From NCBI RefSeq assembly GCF_003967555.1, contig NZ_BIFS01000001.1:620001-684000 (forward strand): a stretch of 64,000 nucleotides of DNA, read 5' to 3'. The notes under the pieces were generated by a model. The model did no database searches and was not told the DNA's origin. It worked only from the letters and a program-made list of their open reading frames with translations. The translations under genes were made by a program, and so were the position numbers. Shown here in pieces: positions 1 through 9,032 of this stretch. This stretch comes from Dictyobacter kobayashii. GTDB lineage: Bacteria > Chloroflexota > Ktedonobacteria > Ktedonobacterales > Ktedonobacteraceae. Every line of letters begins with the position of its first letter. Position 1 is the first letter of the stretch.

Positions 1-98
1 GAGAGAGAAAAGGTTCGCCAATCTTGAGATGGATCGCCGAAACAGTCCTGATTACTGCCGCCGCGCGCGTTATCCGTCGCGTAGTACGTGGTCGTTAG
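1..98 (+). CDS. Possible 3' end of a gene cut by the window edge
   Basis: Frame 3 is open from the left edge to a TAG at 96-98 and would give a basic, amphipathic tail ending in RRVVRGR. Only about 31 codons are visible, so no family can be named. A second frame is also open here, so the coding call is weak. A hairpin at 139-175 lies just downstream, consistent with a gene ending here. Confidence 0.25.
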   Translation, partial: ERKGSPILRWIAETVLITAAARVIRRVVRGR

Positions 99-138
99 TA
101 ACACCTAAAAATAGATACAACCAAATGCAACAATACAT

Positions 139-175
139 TAACTACCTTGAGCCAGAAGGCATAACAAGGTAGTTA
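139..175. terminator. Stem-loop between possible convergent genes
   Basis: Perfect 11-bp arms at 139-149 and 165-175 surround a 15-nt loop. It lies between a possible plus-strand gene end and the end of the minus-strand TetR gene. There is no strong T-tract on either side, so terminator function is inferred from position. Confidence 0.4.
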
Positions 176-222
176 TGATTCTCAGCATGGTATACATCCC
201 AAAAGCAAGCTTAGAGGAGATT

Positions 223-933
223 TCAGGATCGAAAAAGATCGGGACCACCATCGAGGCGCATACCGAGAGAGATCTTTTGTGCCATCTTATCTATGTATTC
301 TTTTATGGGTGCATCGTCTATCTTCATACGAGCCTCAGGCGCCAGCCACTGGTATTTTTGTAGCTCATAGTAGTCATACAATAGCGCTCTTAGTGTTTGA
401 TCGTGCTCCATCAGGAATATGGGGTCCATGATGCTCCCCAGGAGCATTTCATTCTGAAGCATCAACAATATAGGGTTAATGGGCTGGAAGACCCCTGCGG
501 CAACCCCTTGTTGATAGAATTTTTGAATTTGCCGTTGCCGTTCCTGCTGAACCTGCTTGACGCGCTCCCACAGCGCAGGAAAGACCTGTTTTAAATCAGA
601 CACAAACGCATCAGAAAGATAGCTGGCGATCAGCACTGCCTGCCCAAAAATATGCTGAAAGCGCTGTAGATAAGTGGAGGAATCATCTTCTAGCAGGGTA
701 AAAGCCTGGTAAAAATAGGCAACTACCATGTCTACCACCTGTTCAATTACTTCCTCTTTCGAGGCAAAGTATTTGTAAAAGGTAGCCTTGCTGATATCCA
801 TATAGCGCGCTATATCATCGATTCTCAGGTGGCTAAATCCACGCTGCTTGATAACGGGCAGCAATTTTAGGAGATACTTCTCTTTCAAATCCTGGCGGGG
901 CCCTGGGGTTGTGTCGCCACTATCTGCTTTCAT
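223..933 (-). CDS. TetR/AcrR-family transcriptional repressor
   Basis: A 236-residue protein. The N-terminal region (about residues 20-62) is a TetR-type helix-turn-helix, with IDDIARYMDISKATFYKYF as the recognition part. The rest is an all-helical ligand-binding region of normal family length. The reading frame extends upstream to 1026, but the ATG at 933 has AGGAGC seven bases ahead, so it is the better start. It is transcribed away from the short-chain dehydrogenase at 1164, and a perfect inverted repeat at 1008-1055 lies between them. It therefore probably represses both itself and the dehydrogenase. The ligand is unknown. Confidence 0.9.
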   Translation of the reverse strand: MKADSGDTTPGPRQDLKEKYLLKLLPVIKQRGFSHLRIDDIARYMDISKATFYKYFASKEEVIEQVVDMVVAYFYQAFTLLEDDSSTYLQRFQHIFGQAVLIASYLSDAFVSDLKQVFPALWERVKQVQQERQRQIQKFYQQGVAAGVFQPINPILLMLQNEMLLGSIMDPIFLMEHDQTLRALLYDYYELQKYQWLAPEARMKIDDAPIKEYIDKMAQKISLGMRLDGGPDLFRS

Positions 934-975
934 ACCCGCTCCTATTACCTGTATTCCCTGCAACAGTTTTACACC

Positions 976-1004
976 AGTATAACAAATTGAGTTGGTCATG
1001 TAAA
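976..1004 (-). promoter_or_regulatory. Promoter of the TetR gene
   Basis: On the minus strand, TTTACA (999-1004) and TATACT (976-981) are separated by 17 bases. The -35 box lies 3 bases outside the left arm of the operator repeat, so a bound repressor would hinder polymerase. Box sequences are seen; use as a promoter is inferred. Confidence 0.6.
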
Positions 1005-1007
1005 CGA

Positions 1008-1055
1008 ATCGTACAAAGTAAACCAAAAATGTAAATTTGGTTTACTTTGTACGAT
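1008..1055. promoter_or_regulatory. Operator-like perfect inverted repeat between tetR and SDR genes
   Basis: Perfect 20-bp arms at 1008-1027 and 1036-1055 are separated by 8 bases; the right arm ends in TTTACTTTGTACGAT. The repeat lies between two divergent promoters. The -35 box of the dehydrogenase promoter (TTTACT, 1041-1046) is inside the right arm. This is the usual layout for a TetR autoregulated divergent pair. Confidence 0.75.
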
Positions 1056-1069
1056 ATTTATGCTATAGT
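1041..1069 (+). promoter_or_regulatory. Promoter of the short-chain dehydrogenase
   Basis: TTTACT (1041-1046) and TATAGT (1064-1069) are spaced by exactly 17 bases, and the -35 box is embedded in the operator repeat. The start codon is 95 bases downstream of the -10 box. Confidence 0.65.
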
Positions 1070-1163
1070 ATTCGCAGATACGTCATTAGTTTGCGTTCAG
1101 GAAAAGATGTTGGCAGGTTTTCCTATTTACAGCCATTTTTCAGCAATATGAAAGGACAACACT

Positions 1164-2024
1164 ATGAGTACTCAACCTTCTGGGAAGATCGCGCTGGTTA
1201 CTGGAACTTCATCTGGCATTGGTCTCAGTACCGCTGTGCTATTGGCACAGCAAGGGGTCACCGTTGTTGCAACTATGCGGGATACAGCAAAGGCAACACA
1301 GTTAGAAACAAAGGCACGCGAGGCTGGCGGCAGCATCGATGTGCGCCAGCTTGATGTGCAGGATGATGCCTCCATTTCGCGCTGCGTCCATGAGGTGATC
1401 CAGACCTATGGAAGGATAGATCTGCTGGTGAACAATGCGGGAGCAGGTTATCTGGGCACGCTGGAACAAACCTCTATGCAGGATCTGCAGCGCACGATGG
1501 ATGTGAACTTCTTTGGGGTCTGGCGTGTCACCCAGACTGTCTTTCCCTATATGCGTTCAGCTCGCTCAGGTCGCATCATAACCATTAGTAGTATTGGTGG
1601 CCTCATTGGGCAACCATTCAACGATGCTTATTGCGCGGCCAAGTTTGCGGTTGAAGGGCTGATGGAAAGCTTTGCACCGGTCGCCAAACGCCTGGGAATT
1701 GATGTATGCCTGATTGAGCCAGGTCCGGTCAATACCAACTTTGTCTCCTCGGTTATTTCAGGATTGCCCGCACCTGGCCAGGATTTACAAGCAATCTATG
1801 GCCCAATGCTTGAGTCATACATGGGCAAAACCCAAACACGCTTCGCTACGATAGGGCAGACACCAGAACAGGTTGGTCAGGTGATCCTCACGGCTGCGCT
1901 AGGCGAGACACCGCATTTCCGTTACACAACCTCCGAGACTATCCAGAGCCTGGCCGCTCAAAAATATGTTGATCCAACAGGAGATGCTATGCTGGCTTTT
2001 TTCGAAGCACGCCTGGGCAAATAG
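1164..2024 (+). CDS. SDR-family NAD(P)-dependent oxidoreductase
   Basis: A 286-residue classical short-chain dehydrogenase. The nucleotide-binding motif TGTSSGIG is at residues 13-20, the structural NNAG at 90-93, and the catalytic Ser-Tyr-Lys set is Ser142/143, Tyr156 and Lys160. No signal peptide or membrane segment is present, so it is cytosolic. The start has AAAGGA upstream. Its substrate cannot be read from sequence. Divergent pairing with a TetR gene and a shared operator suggests expression is induced by a small molecule, perhaps one the enzyme reduces or oxidises. Confidence 0.92.
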   Translation: MSTQPSGKIALVTGTSSGIGLSTAVLLAQQGVTVVATMRDTAKATQLETKAREAGGSIDVRQLDVQDDASISRCVHEVIQTYGRIDLLVNNAGAGYLGTLEQTSMQDLQRTMDVNFFGVWRVTQTVFPYMRSARSGRIITISSIGGLIGQPFNDAYCAAKFAVEGLMESFAPVAKRLGIDVCLIEPGPVNTNFVSSVISGLPAPGQDLQAIYGPMLESYMGKTQTRFATIGQTPEQVGQVILTAALGETPHFRYTTSETIQSLAAQKYVDPTGDAMLAFFEARLGK

Positions 2025-2235
2025 AAACAAATCACTGAGGACTGGTGAAATTTTTTCACTGCCTGAAACGTGGGTCAATCGAGTAGTCCACATCTCAACA
2101 GAGAGTGACGATTAATAGATATTGAAGGAAAACGCAACAGCAAACAATTTCCAGGTTTGCAAGATATACATCCTTCTTTTTAAGAGTTAAAGTGGATTTA
2201 CTAAAAATGCACGAAGCAAACAAAGGAAGTTAGCA

Positions 2236-2631
2236 ATGGCAGTGATTCCAGAAAAATATAAGGATCTCCTGAACACAAAATCTGCTGCTCATGTGGCAAC
2301 AATCGGACCTAAAGGGGAACCCCAGAGTTCGCCGGTCTGGTTTGGCTGGGATGGTGAGCATGTTCTCTTTAGCCTGACTAAAGGTCGTCAGAAGTATCAT
2401 AATCTACAACGCGATCCACGTATCGCGCTGTCAATTACAGATCCCAAATTATTAGAGCGCTACCTTGAAATTCGCGGCAAGGTGGTACGCGTTGATGAGG
2501 ATCCTAAGCTGGATTTCATCAATTCTATGGCTAAGAAATATCTTGGTCTCGATAAATATCCGTGGCATCAACCCGGCGATGAGCGTGTGGTGATGGTTGT
2601 ACAACCAGAACATGTAACCTATCAGGGCTAA
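2236..2631 (+). CDS. PPOX-class (probable F420-dependent) oxidoreductase
   Basis: A 131-residue single-domain split-barrel flavin/deazaflavin-binding protein of the pyridoxamine-5'-phosphate-oxidase-like superfamily. The opening (VATIGPKGEPQSSPVWF) and the following strand with KYHNLQRDPRIALSI are typical of the small PPOX-class enzymes often assigned to F420. Whether it uses F420, FMN or haem cannot be decided here. The ribosome site AAGGAAG is 6 bases before the ATG. It follows the SDR gene in the same direction after 211 bases and is closed by its own hairpin. Confidence 0.85.
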   Translation: MAVIPEKYKDLLNTKSAAHVATIGPKGEPQSSPVWFGWDGEHVLFSLTKGRQKYHNLQRDPRIALSITDPKLLERYLEIRGKVVRVDEDPKLDFINSMAKKYLGLDKYPWHQPGDERVVMVVQPEHVTYQG

Positions 2632-2646
2632 CGCCTGCAAAGTAAT

Positions 2647-2674
2647 AAAGCGTCCCTCAAAGGCGCTTTTCCCC
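2647..2674 (+). terminator. Intrinsic terminator after the PPOX gene
   Basis: A short stem pairs AAAGCG with CGCTTT (2647-2652 with 2664-2669), extended by a G-T and a C-G pair, and ends in TTTTCCCC. It lies 16 bases after the stop codon. Confidence 0.55.
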
Positions 2675-2781
2675 GCGCGAGCGATACAATAATAATGCTA
2701 AACTATGCTATATGTCCCTTTCTTTCTATCAAATGAAAATCATCGCTCGCGCAGGGCATACCTATTGGGAGGGCTCAAGGG

Positions 2782-3870
2782 ATGAAGCGCCCACAGCAGG
2801 GAACGCGCCTCTTACGGGCAACACTCGTGACCCCTTTGAGTGGCTCGCTGGCCCCGTTTGGTCGGGCTTGTGCCAATGGGCTTACGCTATGGGCCCGCCA
2901 TGCTGCGCAATTACCTCCTCCATGGACCGGCGTGGAGCTTGATGTCTATGACCTGGGCAGTGATATGGCCGCGGGCCTCCAGGCAGCGCTAAATACACGG
3001 CCCGATATATTGTTTGGGCCATATGGCAGTAATACGATGCTCGCGATGGCACGCGCCACCCAACGTACGATCTGGAATCATGGTGGTGCCACTTCTCGAC
3101 TGTCTTTACCAGAGTTTCCACAGGTCATCAATGTACTTTCACCAGCTTCAACCTATTTTGTAGGCGTCCTGCAGGCTGTGCGTGCATTCGATCCAGTTGC
3201 AACGACGGTCTCGCTCTTCCATGCTACGACTGGCTTCGGACGCGATGTGGCAGGTGGTGCCATAAAGGCTGCCAGCGAGCTTCAATTTAAACTACAATCC
3301 ATATCTTTCAAACCGCAGCAGGCTGCGACCATGGCACACACCGTCCCGGACGCCGATGTACTGTTAGTGGTAGGGAACTTCGCTGACGAGCTGGCGGTAG
3401 CTACGCCCTTGCTGACACGTAAATGGCGTGCGTCGGCATTCGTTGGAGCCGGGGTAGAAGAAGTGCTGGCACCACTAGGAAAGCTACGAGAGGGTTTGCT
3501 AGGTCCAGCACAATGGATATCCACGGCAGCACTAGAAGCGGATGAAGGGCCTAATGTAGATTGGTTTGTTAAAAACTATAAGAAAATGGTAGGGGATGAC
3601 CCTCCCTATCCAGCGGCCCAGGCATTCGCCGCCGGGCTACTCTGCGCGCGTTGTCTGCGCGATAGTGGATGTTGTGAGGATGCAGACCAGCTCGCGGCTG
3701 CTCGCCAGTTGGAATGCAATACCCTCTATGGCGCGTTTCGCATCGATCCTCAGAGCGGCCTGCAAGCAGCGCACCAGGTACTTATCGTGCAATGGCAGGA
3801 TGGGGAACGCCGTGTGGTATGGCCGCCAGAGCAAGCAGAGCGTCCTCTACTTGTGCCATTCAATCAATAA
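2782..3870 (+). CDS. Periplasmic-binding-protein-type (type 1) ligand-binding protein
   Basis: A 362-residue protein resembling the branched-chain amino acid/amide substrate-binding fold: an opening strand (LRATLVTPLSGSLAPFGRACANGLTLWA) followed by alternating helices and strands in two lobes. Unusually, no signal peptide or lipobox is visible, and no permease or ATPase gene is next to it. It may be a cytosolic sensor, or its export signal may lie outside the chosen frame. The start has GGGAGG nearby. The ligand is unknown. Confidence 0.7.
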   Translation: MKRPQQGTRLLRATLVTPLSGSLAPFGRACANGLTLWARHAAQLPPPWTGVELDVYDLGSDMAAGLQAALNTRPDILFGPYGSNTMLAMARATQRTIWNHGGATSRLSLPEFPQVINVLSPASTYFVGVLQAVRAFDPVATTVSLFHATTGFGRDVAGGAIKAASELQFKLQSISFKPQQAATMAHTVPDADVLLVVGNFADELAVATPLLTRKWRASAFVGAGVEEVLAPLGKLREGLLGPAQWISTAALEADEGPNVDWFVKNYKKMVGDDPPYPAAQAFAAGLLCARCLRDSGCCEDADQLAAARQLECNTLYGAFRIDPQSGLQAAHQVLIVQWQDGERRVVWPPEQAERPLLVPFNQ

Positions 3871-4425
3871 TCTTCGGGACTTGTTCAGGCATGCAAGCTT
3901 GATAATACCTAGGAACCCTTGCGATGCTTATGTGCATTCGAAGCACTACCGGATCGCACATCTCGATCCTGAGTGCACTCCTGTGAATCAGCCTTGTGGG
4001 TACGCCCCATGCGTAGATCCCGACCTGCTGGCTTTTTTTCTGTCTGAGGATGTACACCAGGATTTGCGTGCGCCATTGCTTGCGCATGAAAGGTTTCTGG
4101 CTTCTTGTATGTTCCAGTAGTAATCGGTGTACTTTTTTGGGGATTATTGCGACCCCCAGCCATTTTTGACCGCCAGTATTGGTGCCTTTTTGCCATTTTC
4201 TGCCCCCTCTCAACCATTGAGAATTCAAGGATCAGACGTTATCATCTTGACTGCTCTACCGAAAATTCATATACCGCGCTCCTTCGTAAAGGAGAGTATC
4301 TCCTGCTGATTGACGTTTACCATCGTAGTAAAGGTAGTCAGGTAGTTCTATCATAAAGTACACACGTTCACCAGTAGAAAATGTGACACTCCCCCTTATG
4401 TTAAAGTCAACAGGCCCAAGATCAA
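3871..4425. other. Intergenic region, no gene recognised
   Basis: This 555-base stretch lies between a plus-strand and a minus-strand gene end. Several open frames of 60-120 codons exist on both strands, but they overlap one another, lack good ribosome sites and look low in coding character. A run of seven T at 4035-4041 after a GC-rich stretch could end transcription from the left. Confidence 0.5.
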
Positions 4426-5946
4426 CTAGACCAGGCCAGGAAAGAAGTCCTTTTTGATCTGATCATTTCTAACGTTCATATTTTTCAAAACCTGTTCATA
4501 GGCTCGCACCATGTCCGGGGGTCCAGAGATATAATACGTGCGCTCAGTATAATCAGGAATGGTCTGGAGGATCATCTGCTCATTGAGTCGGCCGACAAAA
4601 CCGGTCCAGTCACGCGGAATGGCGCTGGTGTCGGTCAGGGTGCAAAATGTTTTGATACCCAGTTGTGTATAGGCAGAGTTTAAGACATCTTTATAAGCGA
4701 TCTCGTTGGCGTATCGATTGGCGTAGAGCAGGATAATATCGCGTCGCTGGCGCATATCGAGCAGGTACTTCAGCATACTTCTAAATGGGGTAATACCAAT
4801 GCCGCCCGCAATAAACACGAGCTTTTCATTAGGATCAGATGGTAGCGTAAAATCTCCGGCAATCTGGGCGGCCACAATCTTTGTTTTACCATCCATGCGA
4901 TACATAGCATTCTTAAAGCTACTCCCCTTGTCATAGAAGCGTACACCCAGGTGTACATTGTTCTCGGTCGGCGAAGAGGCCAGCGTAAAGTAGCGGCGAT
5001 TGCCCCGGCTATCAGCATGAGGATGCTCCAGCGTGAATTCCATATACTGTCCAGGGGTAAAAGCCAATTTCTGTGAAGGTTTGAAGACAAAATCCAGAAT
5101 ATCTGGGCCCATTTTGATTTTCCGGTTGAGCTTAAGGGCAACTTTCTGTTTGGGGCTGACCAGGTAGGAGAAAATGTTACTAAGCACCAGGGCCAGTTCC
5201 GGGGTCAGGTAGATGCTGGCAATATGGATCTGAGGAATGAATAAGACACCAGTGAGCACGGCGTAGATGCGTCGTAGATTTCTGGTGGGAGGTGCCGTTA
5301 ATGGTTCGGTCAGCATTACTGTAGCAAAGAAGACAAGCGGCGAGAGCAACAGCAACTGGTTGAATTCTGAGAGGGCTGATTTGCCTTGCACCAGATCAAG
5401 CACACAGGCACAGACAAGTACGGTCACACTAAAAATTACGACCAGGTCTATCTGGCGTAGTTTGCGAGCAATCAACAAACCACCGATCAAGACGAGGGGC
5501 AACATACTGGTAGTGCCAATCCACCAGCTGGCCGACTCACCCAGCGCAAAAGAGGTAATCACGACCGCGATGGCTGCTGGATTGAAGATGTGCTTTTTGT
5601 AAATGGCCAGGATATATTTGGAAGACATGGCCAGGATGGCCGCCCAACCGAGAAATTGAAAACTGGCCTGTGACTGCGCCGGGTCAATGATCAGCGCCAG
5701 AATCAGGGCCGTAATGGTGGCGGATTCAATATTGGTGGGCACTTCAAAAAAGTACCCCATGATGGTGTTCATGGCCCAACAGATGATGACCAGTACGGCG
5801 GTAGATGCCAGCAACGCCAGTGGCGAGAAAGGCAGAAATTTAAAGTAGGCCAGGACCGCCGCGACGCCGATCAATGCGATCAGGATATAAAGGACCAGGC
5901 GGTACATAGTTATGCGATCCAACAGGTAATCTATTTTTGCTATCAT
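4426..5946 (-). CDS. RnfD/NqrB-like membrane domain fused to ferredoxin-NAD(P)+ reductase domain
   Basis: A 506-residue fusion. Residues about 15-260 form around nine membrane helices of the RnfD/NqrB type, including a motif like the family's M-x-T-D/E-P-x-T-x-P stretch (MLTEPLTAPPT). From about residue 275 comes a flavin reductase module: FAD motif RRYFTLASSP, NAD(P) motif GGIGITPFRSML and a C-terminal YISGPPDMV. No 2Fe-2S domain is present, unlike NqrF. The covalent-FMN motif S/T-G-A-T of RnfD/NqrB was not found in the membrane part. It overlaps the apbE gene by 4 bases (ATGA). It likely passes electrons from NAD(P)H across the membrane to the flavinylated partner at 6692-7201. Confidence 0.85.
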   Translation of the reverse strand: MIAKIDYLLDRITMYRLVLYILIALIGVAAVLAYFKFLPFSPLALLASTAVLVIICWAMNTIMGYFFEVPTNIESATITALILALIIDPAQSQASFQFLGWAAILAMSSKYILAIYKKHIFNPAAIAVVITSFALGESASWWIGTTSMLPLVLIGGLLIARKLRQIDLVVIFSVTVLVCACVLDLVQGKSALSEFNQLLLLSPLVFFATVMLTEPLTAPPTRNLRRIYAVLTGVLFIPQIHIASIYLTPELALVLSNIFSYLVSPKQKVALKLNRKIKMGPDILDFVFKPSQKLAFTPGQYMEFTLEHPHADSRGNRRYFTLASSPTENNVHLGVRFYDKGSSFKNAMYRMDGKTKIVAAQIAGDFTLPSDPNEKLVFIAGGIGITPFRSMLKYLLDMRQRRDIILLYANRYANEIAYKDVLNSAYTQLGIKTFCTLTDTSAIPRDWTGFVGRLNEQMILQTIPDYTERTYYISGPPDMVRAYEQVLKNMNVRNDQIKKDFFPGLV

Positions 5947-6686
5947 GATTTTAATACATACCTTTCAAATCCACTGGTATACGTCGCACGAGCATGGGCA
6001 TCAATCATATATCCTTCAAAACCAGCTAATTTTTCAATAAAAAGTATTCCCTTCTCCCCCATCGCAAAGGCGGCCGTGGCAAAGCGGTCCGCTTCATATA
6101 CATTTGGCCCAATAACGGTAATACTGACTATATTCTGCAACTGCTTCTGCGGATCATGTGGATTATAGATGTGCTGTCCTCGAATGGCCGTACCAGAGGT
6201 GGCGATGCCTTGCCCAGTAAGGGCCACAATCTTTACATTCTGGTTACGATTGAAAGGATTGCGTATGCCAATACGCCAGGGATGGCCATCTTTACTGCCG
6301 GCCACCTGAACATCTCCGCCAGCATCAATATAAAAATTCTGCAAGCCTTGCGCCTTTAATATAGCGGCCGCATTCTGGATAGCCCAGCCTTTGACAATGC
6401 CCGAAGGATCACAGCTACCATTATGGTGGATATCGAAATATCCCTGCGTCTCCTCCCTGGTCTGCTCACTGAGCTTCAGAATAGTCTGCATATCCGCGCT
6501 ATAGCGCTCGACTGGCAACTCACCTCGATTGATTTGCGAAATCTCGCTATCAGTTTTGTATGTACTGAAGCGCTCATCAACCGCGATAAAATAGTCAAAC
6601 ACTTGCTCTAAAATAGCCTCTGTGGCGGCTGCATCCAGAACTTCAACGGTAATTGGCATGCCCATCAGCAGACGTGTATTCTTCAT
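5943..6686 (-). CDS. apbE: FAD:protein FMN transferase (ApbE family)
   Basis: A 247-residue flavin transferase that moves FMN from FAD to a Thr/Ser in a target protein. Conserved parts are visible in order: DPSGIVKGWAI, DAGGD, the ATSGT loop followed by HIYNP, and ADRFATAAFAMG near the C-terminus. The protein lacks a signal peptide or lipobox, while many ApbE proteins are exported, so modification could occur before export. It is shorter than many family members because it starts directly at the catalytic fold. It sits between its likely target (FMN-binding protein, 6692-7201) and the RnfD-like fusion, and its stop overlaps the start of the latter. Confidence 0.9.
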   Translation of the reverse strand: MKNTRLLMGMPITVEVLDAAATEAILEQVFDYFIAVDERFSTYKTDSEISQINRGELPVERYSADMQTILKLSEQTREETQGYFDIHHNGSCDPSGIVKGWAIQNAAAILKAQGLQNFYIDAGGDVQVAGSKDGHPWRIGIRNPFNRNQNVKIVALTGQGIATSGTAIRGQHIYNPHDPQKQLQNIVSITVIGPNVYEADRFATAAFAMGEKGILFIEKLAGFEGYMIDAHARATYTSGFERYVLKS

Positions 6687-6691
6687 GGGTG

Positions 6692-7201
6692 TTATGCCTT
6701 AGCCTGGGACAGCGCATCGCCGAGCGACTGAATAAATGCCTCACTCGAATCGGTAGCACCGGTCACAATATCAACATTATTGTTTTGCGCTTGAATGGCC
6801 TCTTGTGTCAGTTGTGGATCGGCAAAGCTATTAATAGAAACTGAGCGATTGCGATCATTGGGATATTGCAAAAACTGTACGTCTTTGATCTTGCCATTTT
6901 GAATGATTGCCTTGACTTGAATATTGCCCCAATGGGCATCCGCCACACTTCCCGTATATGAACCATCTTTATATTGACCGCTCGAGGAACCATTTGTACT
7001 GGGCACAGTTGTTGGCGTTGCACCATTGGAGTTCGAGTTACCCGATGAGCCAGACGAGCCTGATGTACTTGATGAGCTTGACGAAGAACTTGAACTCGTT
7101 GGGGTTGAGGGTAAAACAGCCACCTGGTTAGCATGGCTGAATAGTAAACTATAGAGAATAAAGGCGCCTACAATGAGGACCGCTACAGTTAATTTCTTCA
7201 T
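6692..7201 (-). CDS. Membrane-anchored FMN-binding-domain protein, ApbE target
   Basis: A 169-residue protein: an N-terminal hydrophobic anchor or signal (residues 5-22), a long Ser/Thr/Gly linker (about 32-75), and a C-terminal FMN_bind domain (about 76-167). The flavinylation motif TGAT is at residues 147-150, within DIVTGATDSSEAF, so Thr150 is the expected FMN attachment residue. The domain should face outside the membrane. It is the first gene of the operon with apbE six bases downstream. Together the three genes resemble flavin-based extracytosolic electron-transfer modules known from other phyla; the terminal acceptor is not evident. Confidence 0.88.
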   Translation of the reverse strand: MKKLTVAVLIVGAFILYSLLFSHANQVAVLPSTPTSSSSSSSSSSTSGSSGSSGNSNSNGATPTTVPSTNGSSSGQYKDGSYTGSVADAHWGNIQVKAIIQNGKIKDVQFLQYPNDRNRSVSINSFADPQLTQEAIQAQNNNVDIVTGATDSSEAFIQSLGDALSQAKA

Positions 7202-7736
7202 GTATATGATATCCTTCCGAAAAATGCACGAGCCATAATCGCTATGGTAGAGAAAAGGTCACCAGGACCAGGTCTACAGCCAGCGCTCAGCTTGCCATTT
7301 TTGACTACCTTAGTCCAAAAAATTTGCAAGCGAACATATGACTGTCTTTCGTTTTTTATTTATACTCAAAGCTTACATTGCTTTTATTTGAATTCCATTA
7401 AAACCTTACGCCAACTTTCTAATTGACTTTGCCAACAAGAACACAATGTCTGAGAAAGTAGAAAGCATGCGCGCCTGACAATAATCATTATCAATGTCTT
7501 TTAGCTACGTCGAACAGCAAAGCAGTCACAAGGAACACAGATCTGGTTACTTATAGTACGTTCCTTATTTATCACAAGAATATGAAGTCTGGATTAATAG
7601 CATACAGATCACATTGATAACTCAGGCAAGGTTTCTCAGAGGTCGTCATTGTCCTATGACTCATTTAAATCAATAGTAGCGCGTCGATATCAAAAAAGAG
7701 ACGTAAAGCTGTAAAAAAATTGTAAAGTACCAACAG
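7202..7736. other. Intergenic region upstream of the flavin operon
   Basis: An AT-rich stretch of about 530 bases without a convincing ORF. It should hold the minus-strand promoter for the FMN-binding protein operon; a TATAAAT on the minus strand near 7355 is a candidate -10 box, without a clear -35 box. Confidence 0.4.
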
Positions 7737-7777
7737 AAAAAACCTCTTCCCTTGAGCCTATAACTAATGGAAGAGGT
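7737..7777 (-). terminator. Intrinsic terminator after pobA
   Basis: On the minus strand, 9-bp arms ACCTCTTCC/GGAAGAGGT (7769-7777 and 7742-7750) are followed by a run of six T (7742 down to 7737). It lies 45 bases past the reconstructed pobA stop at 7822 and closes the pca-pob cluster. Confidence 0.75.
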
Positions 7778-7821
7778 CGGTAATAATGTATGACAAGCAG
7801 GAAGCGAAATGGCTCCTCTGG

Positions 7822-9032
<1,211 letters not shown>

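Noticed and set aside
3860..4356. Overlapping 80-120-codon frames on both strands between 3.9 and 4.4 kb
   Set aside because: They overlap each other in several frames, lack good starts and have no recognisable fold.
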